Source of the DNA: Rubripirellula sp.
Lineage (GTDB): Bacteria > Planctomycetota > Planctomycetia > Pirellulales > Pirellulaceae
Reading direction: 5' to 3'
Assembly: GCA_012270385.1 (NCBI GenBank)
Contig: JAAXIK010000486.1
Coordinates: forward strand, 52,063 to 116,062
Length of the DNA: 64,000 nt
Part shown: positions 46,444 through 56,586 of the stretch, piece after piece
Numbering within the stretch: the stretch's first letter is position 1
How the letters are laid out: the number at the start of each line of letters is the position of its first letter
Notes under the pieces: model-generated
Told to the model about the DNA's origin: nothing
Seen by the model: only the letters and a program-made list of their open reading frames with translations
The model's database searches: none
Translations under genes and position numbers: made by a program

Positions 46444-47517
46444 TTGAAAGCTCATTTAGTTCTTCTACCCGGCGACGGTATTGGCCCTGAGATTACCGAA
46501 CAAGCTAAACTTGTTCTGGAGAAGGTTTCCCAAAAGTTTGGGCATGATTTTGACTTTAGCTCCCATCTCATAGGCGGGATCGCAATCGATAGCACAGGTG
46601 AACCCTTGCCAGAGGATACCGTGGCTGCTTGCCGCAGTTCGGATGCAATCTTGTTAGGAGCTGTTGGAGGTCCCAAATGGGATGACCCCTCCGCAAAAAC
46701 ACGACCCGAGGTGGGGTTGCTGCAAATTCGGAAGGAGTTAGGGCTATTTGCAAATCTAAGACCGATTCGGCTTTTTGATGAATTGGTGGATGCTTCGCCA
46801 CTAAAACGAGAGATCATCGAAGGAACGGATATCTTGTTCCTGAGGGAACTCACCGGTGGTATCTATTTCGGGGAAGCTGGTCGATCGGGTGAAGCCGAAG
46901 AGGAAGCGGCTTTTCAGTCCATGGTCTACAGCGTGTCAGAGGTGGAGCGTATCGTTCGGCTTGCTGCCAAAGCCGCCCAAGGTCGCCAAAATCGATTGAC
47001 GAGTGTTGATAAGGCGAATGTGCTCGAGCCAAGTCGCCTTTGGAGACAGGTTGCTGCACGCGTTATGAGGGAAGAATTTCCCGATGTTGAGTATGATGTC
47101 GTTCTGGTGGACGCAATGGCGATGCACCTGATTAATCGGCCACGAGATTTTGACGTTGTGGTCACCGGAAATATGTTTGGAGATATTCTGACAGACGAAG
47201 CATCGATGCTGCCCGGTTCATTAGGTATGTTGCCCAGCGCGTCGCTTGGAGCAGGGGGACCTGGACTGTACGAGCCAATTCATGGATCCGCGCCTGATAT
47301 AGCTGGTCAGGATATAGCTAATCCATTAGCTACCATCTTGGCTGCCGCGATGTTGCTTCGTCACTCACTTCAGTTGAGTGAAGAGGCCGATGCTGTGGAA
47401 CACGCCGTTGCCCAAGTTCTTTCTGATGGATTACGTACTGCAGATATCGCTCGAGGTTCAGAGGCGATCGGTACGGTAGCAATGGGTGAGGCTGTCATTG
47501 AAAGACTGAGCAAGTAG
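46444..47517 (+). CDS. leuB: 3-Isopropylmalate dehydrogenase
   Basis: A 357-residue NAD-dependent oxidative decarboxylase in leucine synthesis. Marks are [11 protein letters not shown] at the start, [16 protein letters not shown] with the substrate Arg positions, [21 protein letters not shown] and [27 protein letters not shown]. The start is a [15 protein letters not shown] is the usual N-terminus, and no upstream ATG exists in frame. I see no clear ribosome binding site. The stop at 47517 is two bases before the cdsA ATG, so the two genes are co-transcribed and probably coupled. leuA, leuC and leuD are not in the window. Confidence 0.96.
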   Translation: MKAHLVLLPGDGIGPEITEQAKLVLEKVSQKFGHDFDFSSHLIGGIAIDSTGEPLPEDTVAACRSSDAILLGAVGGPKWDDPSAKTRPEVGLLQIRKELGLFANLRPIRLFDELVDASPLKREIIEGTDILFLRELTGGIYFGEAGRSGEAEEEAAFQSMVYSVSEVERIVRLAAKAAQGRQNRLTSVDKANVLEPSRLWRQVAARVMREEFPDVEYDVVLVDAMAMHLINRPRDFDVVVTGNMFGDILTDEASMLPGSLGMLPSASLGAGGPGLYEPIHGSAPDIAGQDIANPLATILAAAMLLRHSLQLSEEADAVEHAVAQVLSDGLRTADIARGSEAIGTVAMGEAVIERLSK

Positions 47518-47519
47518 CT

Positions 47520-48566
47520 ATGTTCGCCAATTCTCTTTCCGCTTCGCTGACTTTGATCGCTCAGGGTCAATGGCATAACTCAAGAACTTACGTTTTGCTT
47601 GCGGTCATTCTGGCCGCTCTAAGCATCTCGTCAGTTGTGGGAGTGATTTTGAAGAGGCGGGAACGCGTCGGGATAGAATCAGCACTCATCAATCGTTTCA
47701 ATCACAAGTTGCGTGTTTGGTGGTTGATGGTGGCTATTTTCGCATTCGGATTTCTCTTTCACCGCATTGGTGTTGTGATCCTATTTGGATTAGTTTCCTT
47801 TTGGGCTCTACGAGAATTTATCACCATGACTCCAACAAGACGCGGTGATCACCGTACCTTGTTCTGGGTTTTCTTTATTTTTACTCCCATCCAATATTTA
47901 CTCATCGCATTGGGGAGTGATCCACCGGCGTGGCTCGGGGGTGATCGTGGAATTGATTACTACGATTATTACAGTATTGTCATACCCGTTTATGCCAGTC
48001 TGTTTGTGCCAGCCCGAGCAGCTTTTGCCGGGGATTACAAGCGATTTCTTGAGCGAAGCGCGAAGATACAGTTTGGGTTGTTGATCTGTGTTTATTCATT
48101 GAGTTATGCCCCGGCCATTCTGGATCTGAAATTAGTGCAAACTGATGGGACACCGTGGGATGGGAGTACGGTAAGTGTTCTCTTATTCCTAGTGCTGGTT
48201 GCTCAGCTTGCATCGGTGTTTGAACGCGCTTGGGGTAAACTCGCTGGACGACATGTCATTGCTGAGCGAATCAATGTTTCAAGAACATGGGAAGGGCTGT
48301 TGGGAAGTATGGTAACGACAGGTTTCGTTGCGGCCACCCTTTCTTGGTCAACTCCATTTCACTGGTGGGAAGCGGGTATGCTCGGTGCTGTGGTTACGGT
48401 GATGGCTTGTGGGGGAACGATGACAATGAGTGCCATTAAACGCGACCGTGGAGTAACTGACACAGGAACTTTAGTGCAAGGTCATGCAGGATTGCTTGAT
48501 CAAATCGACAGTATTTGTTTTGCTGCACCCGTGTTTTATCATTTCACTCGTTTCTTCTGGGTGTAG
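47520..48566 (+). CDS. cdsA: Phosphatidate cytidylyltransferase
   Basis: A 348-residue integral membrane enzyme making CDP-diacylglycerol from phosphatidate and CTP. At least seven hydrophobic segments are visible. The signature SAIKRDRGVTDTGTLVQGHAGLLDQIDS lies near 305-332. The Lys of the usual KD pair is Thr, the second-last Gly of HGG is Ala, and the DR of DRxD is DQ, so the site is divergent though the two Asp positions remain. Some planctomycete enzymes may share this; a second, canonical copy elsewhere is possible. Start and stop are each within two bases of the neighbouring genes. Confidence 0.88.
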   Translation: MFANSLSASLTLIAQGQWHNSRTYVLLAVILAALSISSVVGVILKRRERVGIESALINRFNHKLRVWWLMVAIFAFGFLFHRIGVVILFGLVSFWALREFITMTPTRRGDHRTLFWVFFIFTPIQYLLIALGSDPPAWLGGDRGIDYYDYYSIVIPVYASLFVPARAAFAGDYKRFLERSAKIQFGLLICVYSLSYAPAILDLKLVQTDGTPWDGSTVSVLLFLVLVAQLASVFERAWGKLAGRHVIAERINVSRTWEGLLGSMVTTGFVAATLSWSTPFHWWEAGMLGAVVTVMACGGTMTMSAIKRDRGVTDTGTLVQGHAGLLDQIDSICFAAPVFYHFTRFFWV

Positions 48567-48568
48567 CT

Positions 48569-49342
48569 TTGCGTCTCTTTGATACACATGCTCATTTGAA
48601 TTCGGAGCACTTTGCAGAGCAGGTCGACGAAGTGGTCGATCGGGCCAAAAAGGCTGGCTTAGAAGGTGTGATTGTGATCGGTGTCGATTACGAAACAAGT
48701 ATACGAGCTTGCGATCTGGCGGCAGAATATCCGGGTTTCTTGTACGCAGCGATTGGTATTCAGCCTAATTCAGTCGGCGAGGCAAAAGAGGGTGATTTTG
48801 ATCGGGTTTCACAACTGGCAGCTTACCCAGGCGTTCGAGCGATTGGTGAGACGGGATTAGATTGCTACTGGGACGATACCCCATTAGAGATGCAGAGAGT
48901 CTTTTTCGATCAGCACATTGACCTTTGCCACCAAACTGGATTGCCGATGGTGGTCCATATGCGAGATAGTGGCGATGAGATTGTGGAGCAATTGAAAGCT
49001 CATGACCTCATTCCTGCTGGAGTCATGCATTCTTTCACCGGTGATCTGCGTCTTGCAGATCATTGTCTAGAACTGGGGCTTCATATAAGTTTTGCCGGGA
49101 TGGTAACGTTCAAAAACAACCCGGCTTTGCGAGAAGTTGCAAAGATGATTCCTAACGATCGAATCTTGATCGAGACAGATTCACCCTATCTGAGTCCCGA
49201 GCCCCTTCGAGGACGTCGCCCCAATGAACCCGAGCGGGTCGTACACATTCTTCAATGTCTTGCTGAGGTCAGGGAGACAACCCCTGAGGAACTGGCCAAG
49301 ATCACAACCGAAAATGCAAAGCGTCTGTTTCAACTACCCTGA
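48569..49342 (+). CDS. tatD: TatD-family metal-dependent deoxyribonuclease
   Basis: 258 residues from a TTG at 48569, two bases after the cdsA stop. The product opens MRLFDTHAHLNSEHF with the HxH metal pair. GETGLDCYWD, MVVHMRDSGDE, VMHSFTGDLR and ETDSPYLSPEPLRGRRPNEP are intact, a complete amidohydrolase-type TIM-barrel site. TatD proteins are 3'-5' exonucleases and may aid DNA repair. The track start at 48515 would overlap cdsA by 52 bases and adds a piece with no similarity, so I reject it. The gene ends in a hairpin that includes its stop codon. Confidence 0.93.
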   Translation: MRLFDTHAHLNSEHFAEQVDEVVDRAKKAGLEGVIVIGVDYETSIRACDLAAEYPGFLYAAIGIQPNSVGEAKEGDFDRVSQLAAYPGVRAIGETGLDCYWDDTPLEMQRVFFDQHIDLCHQTGLPMVVHMRDSGDEIVEQLKAHDLIPAGVMHSFTGDLRLADHCLELGLHISFAGMVTFKNNPALREVAKMIPNDRILIETDSPYLSPEPLRGRRPNEPERVVHILQCLAEVRETTPEELAKITTENAKRLFQLP

Positions 49343-49353
49343 ATGATCAGGGT
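49334..49353 (+). terminator. Hairpin overlapping the tatD stop codon
   Basis: TACCCTGA (49334-49341) and TCAGGGTA (49346-49353) pair perfectly round ATGA. The TGA stop (49340-49342) is inside the stem and loop. There is no T-run. Confidence 0.55.
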
Positions 49354-49430
49354 AATCGCGGTAAAGCTGATTTGTTGCTCAGCGACACGATAGGTTTAAC
49401 TTCTCGGCTTCCGCGATGGTCAAGTAATGT

Positions 49431-50939
49431 CTAGCTCAAGAGACGCGTGACGGCTTCTGCTTTGACAAGCTCGCGAGGCTGGTTCAAATGATTGTAGACG
49501 ATCGTTTCTGGATGGATGCCAAAACTGTGATAGATCGTCGCGAGCAATTCTGAAGGGTGAACTGGATCTTCGAGTGGTGCAGAAGCAGTTTTGTCACTTT
49601 TTCCATGCACGTAGCCTCGTTTAGCTCCAGCACCAGCCATGACTGCGGTGTAACAATACGGCCAGTGATCACGTCCATCATCAGAGTTGTTATTACCGCT
49701 TGTGCTTACACCCCTCTGTGGGCTCCTTCCAAATTCGCCGACTGCTACCACCAATGTGTCCTCCAACATTCCGCGATCATCAAGATCAGATATCAAAGCG
49801 GACAGTCCAGTATCAAGCATCGGTGCGGATTGATCTTTCATTCGCTTGCTCAGTCCCGTGTGATGGTCCCATGAATGATTGTCACTATTGGCGACTTTAG
49901 GCCAAATCACTTCGACGACTCGCGTACCCGCTTCCACTAAGCGTCGAGCAAGAAGGCAACTTTGCCCAAAAGTATTGCGTCCATAGAGATCCTTGGTTTC
50001 TTCGGATTCTCGTTTTAGATCGAATGCTTCTCTTGCTCTACCCGAAACAATTAATGACAGAGCCTGATCGTAGTAGTTATCAAGTGCGTATGACTCCACT
50101 GCTTTATTGATTAGCGGCATCTGTTGATTGAGTAAGTCCCGCAATTTTGCTCGACGTTGTAGTCTGACGCTGAAAACTTCAGGGCGTAATTTAAGATCAT
50201 CAATTTTGATCCGATCCATCTTATTCATGTCCAGATCGTCCCCGCTCGGGTAGAGCGTGTACGGGTCATAAGATTTTCCTAAGAAGCCTGCTGAACCCCC
50301 TTTTCCAACAACGTTGGACTCTTGCAAGGGACGAGGTAGCATGACGAACGGAAGCATCGGCTCATCGACAGGTCGCATTTTGATGAGATTACTTCCGAAA
50401 TTGGGGAAGTCTTTTGGGCTGGGCGGTTCGAGTTGTCCCGACGGACTGACCTTATCCGTCGTATACCCGGTCATCATTTGATAGATCGCCGCGGTGTGAT
50501 TAAAGAGGCCATTGGGGGTGTAGGACATGGATCGAATCATGGTGAATCGATCATTAATTTGGCTCAGTTTTGGAAGGTTTTCGGTGAATTGAACTCCCGG
50601 TATTTTCGTGCTGATATTACCGAAAATGCTCTTAACATTATCCGGGACATTTTCTTTCGGATCCCATAGGTCTAAGTGGCTCGGACCTCCTTGGAGATAT
50701 ACCAAAATAATGCTCTTTGCTTTTCCCCACCCGGGGCCACCTGAAGGCAGAACGGTTCCAGGATTGGATTGACTATCTGCGCCCTTTGCTTGTAGAGCTA
50801 AAAGTGATGGAAGTGATAACCCAAGCATCCCGCACCCACCAACTCGCAAGAATGTGCGGCGCTCAGGTGTGAGATGTGAATCACAAAGATCCTTTGCTTT
50901 AAAGCCTTTGAAAGAAAGCATCAGTTGTTCTCCAGTCAT
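49431..50939 (-). CDS. DUF1501 protein with Tat-like signal
   Basis: A 502-residue DUF1501 protein, a sulfatase-fold relative found by the dozen in planctomycetes. The signal [23 protein letters not shown] has the twin-arginine pattern. The phosphatase/sulfatase-like blocks are [40 protein letters not shown], and [12 protein letters not shown] near the end. It follows the DUF1549/1553 gene by about 90 bases on the same strand, the typical pairing. The substrate is unknown for the whole family. Confidence 0.92.
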   Translation of the reverse strand: MTGEQLMLSFKGFKAKDLCDSHLTPERRTFLRVGGCGMLGLSLPSLLALQAKGADSQSNPGTVLPSGGPGWGKAKSIILVYLQGGPSHLDLWDPKENVPDNVKSIFGNISTKIPGVQFTENLPKLSQINDRFTMIRSMSYTPNGLFNHTAAIYQMMTGYTTDKVSPSGQLEPPSPKDFPNFGSNLIKMRPVDEPMLPFVMLPRPLQESNVVGKGGSAGFLGKSYDPYTLYPSGDDLDMNKMDRIKIDDLKLRPEVFSVRLQRRAKLRDLLNQQMPLINKAVESYALDNYYDQALSLIVSGRAREAFDLKRESEETKDLYGRNTFGQSCLLARRLVEAGTRVVEVIWPKVANSDNHSWDHHTGLSKRMKDQSAPMLDTGLSALISDLDDRGMLEDTLVVAVGEFGRSPQRGVSTSGNNNSDDGRDHWPYCYTAVMAGAGAKRGYVHGKSDKTASAPLEDPVHPSELLATIYHSFGIHPETIVYNHLNQPRELVKAEAVTRLLS

Positions 50940-51031
50940 TAAGGTTTGCGGGACGCTTGAGGCGGTCTGCGTTGAGCGGTGGTTAGGTTGAAGGTCAGTA
51001 CGGAATTCTCAAAATCTTTTAGCAGCAGATC

Positions 51032-54000
51032 CTAATGGTTGAATAAAAAAGCTGGGCTATTGATCAAAGCCCATGTCAGATCTTCTGCAGCAGTGAGCCG
51101 GATTTTTGCTACCTGTAATTCGCTTTGTTTCACATCCTCCCGTAGTTGAATTAACTGAGGATCATCGGGAGTGGGTTGGGATGTGATTTGTTTACGTTTT
51201 TCTAATTGAACTAATTCTCCATCTGCTGGCACTGCTTGCTTTGCCGTTGCCAAGGCCTGGTTCGCCTTCCTGAGTTCAGAATCGGTGATTGCCAGGTAAT
51301 CCAGCAGAGTTTTTTGATCTTCTTCAGCTCTTTGCTCTTTAGGTGTACTCAAAATGGATGCAAAGGTTTCGGGCTGGCCAAGTGGGATATCCCCGTCCGC
51401 AGTGGTAAGGCTGATTCGAAATCTCCCCAGTCTGTGATCTGCGGCATTATGAAACTGATGAATCTTGAATGTGAGTAGTGTTTTGTTTTCATGCGTAACG
51501 GGCTTCTCCAAACGGAAAGTAGCCCAATGGTCATAGCCCATTGCAGACGATATCGCCCAGCCTTGCTGAGAGTTGGTTTGGCCGTTGAATGCTTGAGCTA
51601 TTGCGAAACCTTCTTGCAGAAAGTCCGCCGTGCCACTCGCGATTTTTACCTTGGAAAGCGACTCTGGCTGATCAGCAGGTGCTGCAAAGATTTCGAATTC
51701 AGTCACCACGAAGTTGCCATTCGCCGCTAAACCTGGTCCTTTCGAAGGTAGTTGGGGATCACTGAGCGCCTCGAGTCTGACTCCGGTAATATTGGTAAGG
51801 CTGGTGATCGTCGAGAAGGTGTAGGTCCCCTTCTCTTTTTTACCACTCGCGATGACGGACCTATCGGCTTGAGGTTTTAGGATCGCTTGATTCGTCGATG
51901 ATAGTGACCGTGGCATTAGTGTATGCCATTCGACCGCCTTCTCTTGAGCAGTCGAGAGAACGTCAATTTTTTGGGAGAGCTTAGCTTTTGCCTCCTCAAC
52001 CACTTTCTCTGCTGCGGCGATACGATCTGCTCTCTCTTTTTCGAGTCTGTCGCGTTCAGGTTTTATTTCTGTTTTTCTCTCTTCGATTTGTTTGTCAATT
52101 ACGGCCAAGCGATCCGCCCTCGCTTGCTCAAGGATTTCTCGCCTACCAATCCAATCCTTTTCCGCTCTTTCAAGTTCCGCTTTCAGGGATGAATGATTTT
52201 CTCTAATCAGATCGTTGATTCCCGCGAAGGCTTTCATTTCACCTTCGCTTGGCTTACGACCCAATGCCCTGAGAAAGATCTCTTCAGCCATTAAGCGATC
52301 ATCACTAAATGTAGCAACGATTTTTTCCAATTCATTTTTTGGATCGGCAATGGCGGTCCCGATAGTAGGTCCACTAATTAAAGCCATTACCGGACCGAGT
52401 TGAAGTTCGGAGGATCGTTCGCATTCACAAGAGCTTTCTCTGACAGGCCGACCAAGATTCTGTAGGAAGCCATCGGCTAGTTTTACCCCAGAGTCAGACA
52501 AAGCTGCTGCTCGAGTTCCCGCAGGTACGCCAGGAATCGAGCTCGTTGCTCCAGTAAGAGCGTGGATCGAGTCATAGATTACCTCGGCGGGTAAGCGACG
52601 AGGCAGAGCATGTGAGTAGTTGATCTGGTCATCTTCATTCCATTGATTGCTTTCCACGCTTAATTGATAAGTCTTGCTGTTGCATATCATGCGATGCATG
52701 CCAGCAATATCAAAGTTAGAGTCAATAAATGCTTGCTCAAGATGATCAAGAAGAGCCGGGTTAGTAGGTGGATTCCCTGCGCGAATATCATCAATCGGTT
52801 CGATCAGGCCTACACCAAAGAGATATCCCCATAGACGGTTTACATAACTCCTGGCGAAGTAAGGATTGCTGGAATCAGTAATCCAAGACGCTAGTTGTTC
52901 TCGCCGAGTGTTGGATTGGTTTGAGTTGTCCGTAATTTCCTCGTTTGCTGTGGTCGACACCAGTTCAAATGGAAACTTGGGGACTACGTTCGTTTTGGTA
53001 GTGGGGTGGGTGATTTCACCGCTGTCCTTGTCGACGACTTTTTCGAACAAGGGTTTTGCAGACTCGACCGCTGTGCCTCCGATTTTTCTGTCGCCGGAGG
53101 CTTCGTCCTTTACAAGTGAAAATTGAGCAAAGTATGACGCCATCTCGTAGTACTGATCTTGCGTCCAGCGTTCAAACGGATGGTCATGGCACTTGTTGCA
53201 ATTGAAGCGAATTCCGAGAAATAGATGGGTGGTGTTTTCCATCGTGTCCTCAGGATTTCGAAGAACTTTGTAGTAAGAAGCCGGAGGGTTGTCGTTGTTT
53301 GATCCGGTAGCAGTCAGGATTTCATGAGCGAACTGATCATACGGCCTGTTTTCTTGGATTGCTGTGCGAATCCAGTCTCTAAATTTCACACTCCCTTCTA
53401 CACCAAGAAACTTTCGATTGACTTGGAGAAGGTCTGCCCATTTATTTGTCCAATAATCAATGTAGGCATCGCTCCCAATTAATTGATCAATCACTTTTGA
53501 TCTTTTTTCTCGCGTTTCGCTTCCATCGTTTAAAAACTGTCGCACTTGATCGCTGGTAGGAGGCAGACCGGTGAGATCGAGATAGACTCGACGAAGGAAG
53601 GTTGCGTCGTCAGATAAATCACTGGGTGTTACTTTGACACGCTCCCATTTTTGTGCGACCAATTCATCGATCTGTGTCCAAGCCTCAAAGGGACTTGGCT
53701 GGAACTCTCCACGATCTCCCATCACCGTTAGGGTCGTGGCGGCATAAGCCCCTTCGTACCTTGCTAAAATCGGTGCCTCTCCTCTTCGAATGGAGGTTAG
53801 AAGGCCGGTCGTATCAATGGTTGCTACTTCGGTATTGCCGCTTTCGATAAATGCTTCTCGCGTCACATCACGCTGAGTCCCATCTGGATAATGAGCGACC
53901 ACTCGAACTTGCTGCTGAGAAGTGATCTTCTGGATCACCGGGTTAAGGGGGTGGATTTCGATGTGAGTCGCTCGCATCGCATCGTGATTCACTTGGCTGC

Positions 54001-56209
54001 CATCAGCGATCCATCGCCTCAGAATGCTGTGATTGGGATCACCCTGAGACATCAAGACACCACCCTGATGCGGAGTCATACCCATGGGTTTTCTGAGCAT
54101 CAGTGAGGCATCCGGTGCAGCAGCATTGATGCGTCTGCCCGCCAAGTCGTCGGTAAGAGCTCGAAGGTCGAAGACTGCATCGTAACCGCGTAGCGAAAGC
54201 TTAAAACCCGCCTTGCCTTTCTGTGCTCCATGGCAAGTCCCCTGGTTACATCCAAGTCGACTGAGCACGGGGTTTACATCGCGAAGGTAGTCTACTGCTC
54301 CAATCTTAGGCGTGTCGCCGGAGATATTCTTAGCAGTCACGGGTATCGAAGCTCTACTGTCCCCAATGCTAATTTGGATTTCACCTGCACCATCTGATGA
54401 TGCTCTTAACAAACCACTCGTCTCCATGTGCAACCATTCTGGTAAGGTCACAGTCGAGAGTCTCGTGATATCCGTTGTAGAACCATCCTTGAGTCGACCT
54501 GAAATAATCAGTTGTGCATAGTCGTAGGGCGATTGCAAAACAAGGTTTGCGGGTTCAACCATGATCTCCGTTAAGGAACTCAGATCGAAGCTGTTTTGAT
54601 TACTGGTGTTCGATCGAATAGCCTCATTTTTCAATCGACTCCATTGTTCCGCATCAAATGCCAATTTCTCGACTGCGGATGCGGTTAATTGATCTTTGAG
54701 ATCGAATTCAGCGGCCAGCGACCCATCCATTGCGATACGTCGTAATACGCCATCGTCAGCCGCAGTGACCAGTGAATCATCAGGCATAAAATCGATGGAG
54801 TAAACAGCTCCAGAAGGGATGGAATATTTCATCACTTCATTTACTTTTCCACCTTGGTATTCCTCGAGCTTCTTTTTTTCGTCAGCATTTCGATCCTGAA
54901 CTCGCTTCGCTTGGATCTTCTTGATTTGCTCTTCAAGTTCTCCAGAGAAATCATATTTCCAGATACGGACTTCACTTTGACCATTCAGCGTTGATGCTGC
55001 AGCAAGCAGTGTTGCATCGTGATTCAAAGCGACACTGAAGATACGACCAGGCATCTCCGGCATTCGACGGATGAGGTTTGCATCGTCTCCAATTTTTCTG
55101 GCCGTGATACGGAAGATCCGATATACCTTCGCTATGCCGTCTGCTCCACCGACGAAGATCTCGTTTCTCTCTGGATGAGCTATAACGCTACTCAAACCAC
55201 CTGATAAAGCCCCCGGTGTGATGGAGGTGATGTTATCAATAAAGCGTTCCGTGGCTACTTCGGTGAGCTTGCATGACATGTCGCGAGCGACACTGATCAC
55301 ATGCGTGCTATCGGGAGTGAACGTTGTGTCGCGAACCCAATCTTCGTGCGCACCCTGAAAAAGGACTTGCTCACCGGTGGTTGAGTCAACCGCGCGGACC
55401 ACATTGTCGGTTGCACCGAATGCAATCTTGCTACCATCTGGTGACCAACTGCCTCCGGATAGTGTGTCATAGGTGACCATTTGAGAGAGATCGAGACTGC
55501 TCGATGCTATGTCCCAGATCTGTAATTCACCTCGCTCGCCAGGTGTTCCACCCAGCGCAGCCACTTTGGAACCGTCTGGAGAAAAACTGACAGTGTTAAT
55601 CCGTGGACTCAGTCCTATTAACCGTGTCTGTATCTGACCATTGTCAGCGTTTAGTAATAGGATTTCGTGATTACCGGCAATGGCAATGAGTTTACCATCC
55701 GGCGATGTGTCGATTGAGGGGACCGCTGGTGCACTCACATATGGTGGAGGATCATCACGTGTGTAAGTTTTTCCCTTTGATGGGGAGTCATTGATAGCAC
55801 CTTCAGCTATCCACCTACGAACCAAATCAATTTCAATTTTGCTCAGAGCTGGAAATGGTTCGTTTGGCATTTCAGCATGACCATCAATAGGGGTGATCTG
55901 CTCTACCAGATAACTGTCATCAGGTTGGCCAGGTACAATCGCTGGAATCTCTGATTCCCCGCCTCGCAGCAATTCATCAAAATTCGTCATTACATAGGAG
56001 CCGAGTTGCTTTGCCCCTTGGTGGCAACCGTAACAGTGGCGACTAAAGATAGGATCAATATCTTGATGAAAACTGACGGTATCGGGATTCGAATCGGTCG
56101 CATTAGCTGGCGTTTCATCACCATTAGTTGTGCTGTAGGGATTATTTTCTAAAAGCGGTACTACGATTAGCAGAACACATCCGAAAATAAATCGAGAGGC
56201 GCATTGCAT
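51032..56209 (-). CDS. Giant DUF1549/DUF1553 cytochrome-WD40 protein
   Basis: 1725 residues from ATG 56209, with a signal peptide (CASRFIFGCVLLIVVPLL). Domains in order: planctomycete cytochrome C with haem motif CYGCH (about 60); WD40-like repeats from about 150 to 500 (LLNADNGQIQTRLIG, SWSPDGSKIAFGATDNVV); a Big-like domain; a second cytochrome-type segment CNQGTCHGAQKGKAGF; another Big-like domain; DUF1549 (LRRVYLDLTGLPPTSDQVRQF); CHDHPFERWTQDQYY with an additional CNKCH; DUF1553 (SYVNRLWGYLFGVGLIEPIDD); and a coiled coil near 1400-1500 before a lectin-like end. The track start at 56272 adds 21 residues before the signal. It is co-transcribed with DUF1501. Function is unknown, with an exported electron-transfer role likely. 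Confidence 0.9.
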   Translation of the reverse strand: MQCASRFIFGCVLLIVVPLLENNPYSTTNGDETPANATDSNPDTVSFHQDIDPIFSRHCYGCHQGAKQLGSYVMTNFDELLRGGESEIPAIVPGQPDDSYLVEQITPIDGHAEMPNEPFPALSKIEIDLVRRWIAEGAINDSPSKGKTYTRDDPPPYVSAPAVPSIDTSPDGKLIAIAGNHEILLLNADNGQIQTRLIGLSPRINTVSFSPDGSKVAALGGTPGERGELQIWDIASSSLDLSQMVTYDTLSGGSWSPDGSKIAFGATDNVVRAVDSTTGEQVLFQGAHEDWVRDTTFTPDSTHVISVARDMSCKLTEVATERFIDNITSITPGALSGGLSSVIAHPERNEIFVGGADGIAKVYRIFRITARKIGDDANLIRRMPEMPGRIFSVALNHDATLLAAASTLNGQSEVRIWKYDFSGELEEQIKKIQAKRVQDRNADEKKKLEEYQGGKVNEVMKYSIPSGAVYSIDFMPDDSLVTAADDGVLRRIAMDGSLAAEFDLKDQLTASAVEKLAFDAEQWSRLKNEAIRSNTSNQNSFDLSSLTEIMVEPANLVLQSPYDYAQLIISGRLKDGSTTDITRLSTVTLPEWLHMETSGLLRASSDGAGEIQISIGDSRASIPVTAKNISGDTPKIGAVDYLRDVNPVLSRLGCNQGTCHGAQKGKAGFKLSLRGYDAVFDLRALTDDLAGRRINAAAPDASLMLRKPMGMTPHQGGVLMSQGDPNHSILRRWIADGSQVNHDAMRATHIEIHPLNPVIQKITSQQQVRVVAHYPDGTQRDVTREAFIESGNTEVATIDTTGLLTSIRRGEAPILARYEGAYAATTLTVMGDRGEFQPSPFEAWTQIDELVAQKWERVKVTPSDLSDDATFLRRVYLDLTGLPPTSDQVRQFLNDGSETREKRSKVIDQLIGSDAYIDYWTNKWADLLQVNRKFLGVEGSVKFRDWIRTAIQENRPYDQFAHEILTATGSNNDNPPASYYKVLRNPEDTMENTTHLFLGIRFNCNKCHDHPFERWTQDQYYEMASYFAQFSLVKDEASGDRKIGGTAVESAKPLFEKVVDKDSGEITHPTTKTNVVPKFPFELVSTTANEEITDNSNQSNTRREQLASWITDSSNPYFARSYVNRLWGYLFGVGLIEPIDDIRAGNPPTNPALLDHLEQAFIDSNFDIAGMHRMICNSKTYQLSVESNQWNEDDQINYSHALPRRLPAEVIYDSIHALTGATSSIPGVPAGTRAAALSDSGVKLADGFLQNLGRPVRESSCECERSSELQLGPVMALISGPTIGTAIADPKNELEKIVATFSDDRLMAEEIFLRALGRKPSEGEMKAFAGINDLIRENHSSLKAELERAEKDWIGRREILEQARADRLAVIDKQIEERKTEIKPERDRLEKERADRIAAAEKVVEEAKAKLSQKIDVLSTAQEKAVEWHTLMPRSLSSTNQAILKPQADRSVIASGKKEKGTYTFSTITSLTNITGVRLEALSDPQLPSKGPGLAANGNFVVTEFEIFAAPADQPESLSKVKIASGTADFLQEGFAIAQAFNGQTNSQQGWAISSAMGYDHWATFRLEKPVTHENKTLLTFKIHQFHNAADHRLGRFRISLTTADGDIPLGQPETFASILSTPKEQRAEEDQKTLLDYLAITDSELRKANQALATAKQAVPADGELVQLEKRKQITSQPTPDDPQLIQLREDVKQSELQVAKIRLTAAEDLTWALINSPAFLFNH

Positions 56210-56586
56210 CTGATAACTACTCAACGAATAGAGGGGTTGATTCGGCCCAATCCTGCGATTCTCTCTCAACATCTCCGAGACAGATGTGAGTGCGGTGGCA
56301 AAGATGGATAAGGAAAAATAAAGTTGGGATCGATGTGTCTACTCTAACGACATCCATGATGTAATTAGGTTCCACTCTGAACACATGGTAACCCGTGGAA
56401 GTTCGGCAAACGTAAACAGCTTTACGGGTGCTATTGTTCCCTTAAATAAAAGATAATGCCGAGTTGCGGCGTGGTCAATCGAATATACGATTCTTGGTGC
56501 ATGCTTTTGGATCAGACGATTGATCTTTGGAAATCGCGTTAGAAAGAGTTAGTCTTTAGAAAAACCTGAATGTTCGCGGAGGTGAT
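56210..56586. other. Divergent intergenic region
   Basis: 377 bases before the prepilin peptidase. I see no gene. A weak dyad AATCG/CGATT lies at 56477-56492. GGAGG four bases before GTG 56587 is the ribosome binding site of the next gene. Confidence 0.4.
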
